A stretch of 6,239 nucleotides of DNA from an uncultured bacterium. GTDB lineage: Bacteria > Patescibacteriota > Patescibacteriia > Patescibacteriales > UBA12465. Made by a program: the position numbers and the translations under genes. Where the stretch lies: assembly GCA_903904095.1 (NCBI GenBank), contig CAIVBF010000011.1:1-6239 (forward strand), written 5' to 3'. Below the pieces are notes generated by a model, which worked only from the letters and a program-made list of their open reading frames with translations, did not search any database and was not told the DNA's origin. This document shows, piece by piece, positions 6,163 to 6,239 of the stretch; the first letter of the stretch is position 1; the number at the start of each line of letters is the position of its first letter.

Positions 6163-6177
6163 AAAATCTGTTATAAT
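6149..6177 (+). promoter_or_regulatory. Promoter overlapping the dnaE 3' end
   Basis: TTGTTG (6149-6154), inside the last dnaE codons, is followed after 17 bp by a perfect TATAAT (6172-6177) preceded by TG at 6169-6170, an extended -10. Only the TTG half of the -35 is conserved. Transcription would start near 6184 and lead to the gene whose ATG lies at 6229. Confidence 0.65.
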
Positions 6178-6178
6178 A

Positions 6179-6206
6179 AAATAAAGTTTTGCTTCATTTA
6201 TTTTTT
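6179..6206 (+). terminator. Weak terminator candidate after dnaE
   Basis: AAATAAAG (6179-6186) and CTTCATTT (6192-6199) form an 8-bp stem with one A-C mismatch and a 5-nt loop, followed by six T at 6201-6206. The stem is AT-rich and weak, and it overlaps the expected start of the downstream promoter, so some read-through from dnaE is likely. No better terminator is visible before the window ends. Confidence 0.25.
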
Positions 6207-6228
6207 ATTAATTTTTTAATTGATTAAT

Positions 6229-6239
6229 ATGCCGCGCAC
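6229..6239 (+). CDS. Start of the next gene (partial, product unknown)
   Basis: An ATG at 6229-6231 followed by CCG CGC AC (M-P-R-) marks a sharp change from the AT-only spacer to GC-rich codons, about 45 nt after the expected start of the promoter at 6149-6177. There is no Shine-Dalgarno sequence, as elsewhere in the window. Three codons are too few to identify the product. Confidence 0.45.

Noticed and set aside
1..6239. parS site (TGTTTCACGTGAAACA type) or DnaA-box cluster marking the origin
   Set aside because: parAB often lies near the origin, so I looked on both strands. I saw no CACGTG-centred parS-like palindrome and no TTATCCACA-type cluster, even in the AT-rich gap at 21-232. The origin may still be nearby, outside the window.

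Overview
The window carries ordinary bacterial housekeeping genes in a compact, AT-rich genome: a chromosome-partition pair (parA, parB) followed on the same strand by the gene for the replicative DNA polymerase (dnaE), preceded by a tRNA-Leu on the opposite strand and a small coiled-coil gene of unknown function. Very AT-rich gaps, short spacers, TAA at every stop and no Shine-Dalgarno sequence before any of the four complete genes would fit a reduced-genome lineage such as Patescibacteria/CPR, perhaps Parcubacteria. That assignment is inference; no marker gene here fixes the taxonomy. The reading frames fit the standard bacterial code, with no in-frame TGA and Trp encoded by TGG.

Layout. 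Positions 1-232 are almost pure AT and hold an extended -10 promoter for the first gene. The far left may hold the first codons of a minus-strand gene. Positions 233-586 encode a 117-residue charged, probably coiled-coil protein. A perfect 11-bp hairpin at 611-637, with A and T tracts on its two sides, can terminate both this gene and the convergent tRNA-Leu(CAA) at 641-724. The 104 bp between the tRNA gene and parA contain two divergent sigma70-type promoters whose -35 boxes overlap by five bases. parA (829-1593), parB (1627-2517) and dnaE (2560-6162) follow with gaps of 33 and 42 bp and no visible terminator between them, so they are probably one transcript. A further promoter overlaps the end of dnaE and leads to a gene whose ATG lies at 6229, cut off by the window edge.

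How they work together. ParB is a CTP-dependent clamp that loads at parS sites. ParA is the ATPase that moves or organises the ParB-origin complexes. DnaE is the polymerase that copies the chromosome. Their linkage would tie the level of the replicative polymerase to that of the segregation machinery. All key residues checked in ParA, ParB and DnaE are present, so all three should be active.

I found no mobile element, CRISPR array, defence system or other clearly new system. The points most worth a second look are the overlapping -35 boxes of the tRNA and parA promoters, a strong Shine-Dalgarno sequence inside parB placed to make a ParB lacking its N-terminal ParA-interaction peptide, the parAB-dnaE linkage, and the unidentified 117-residue protein.
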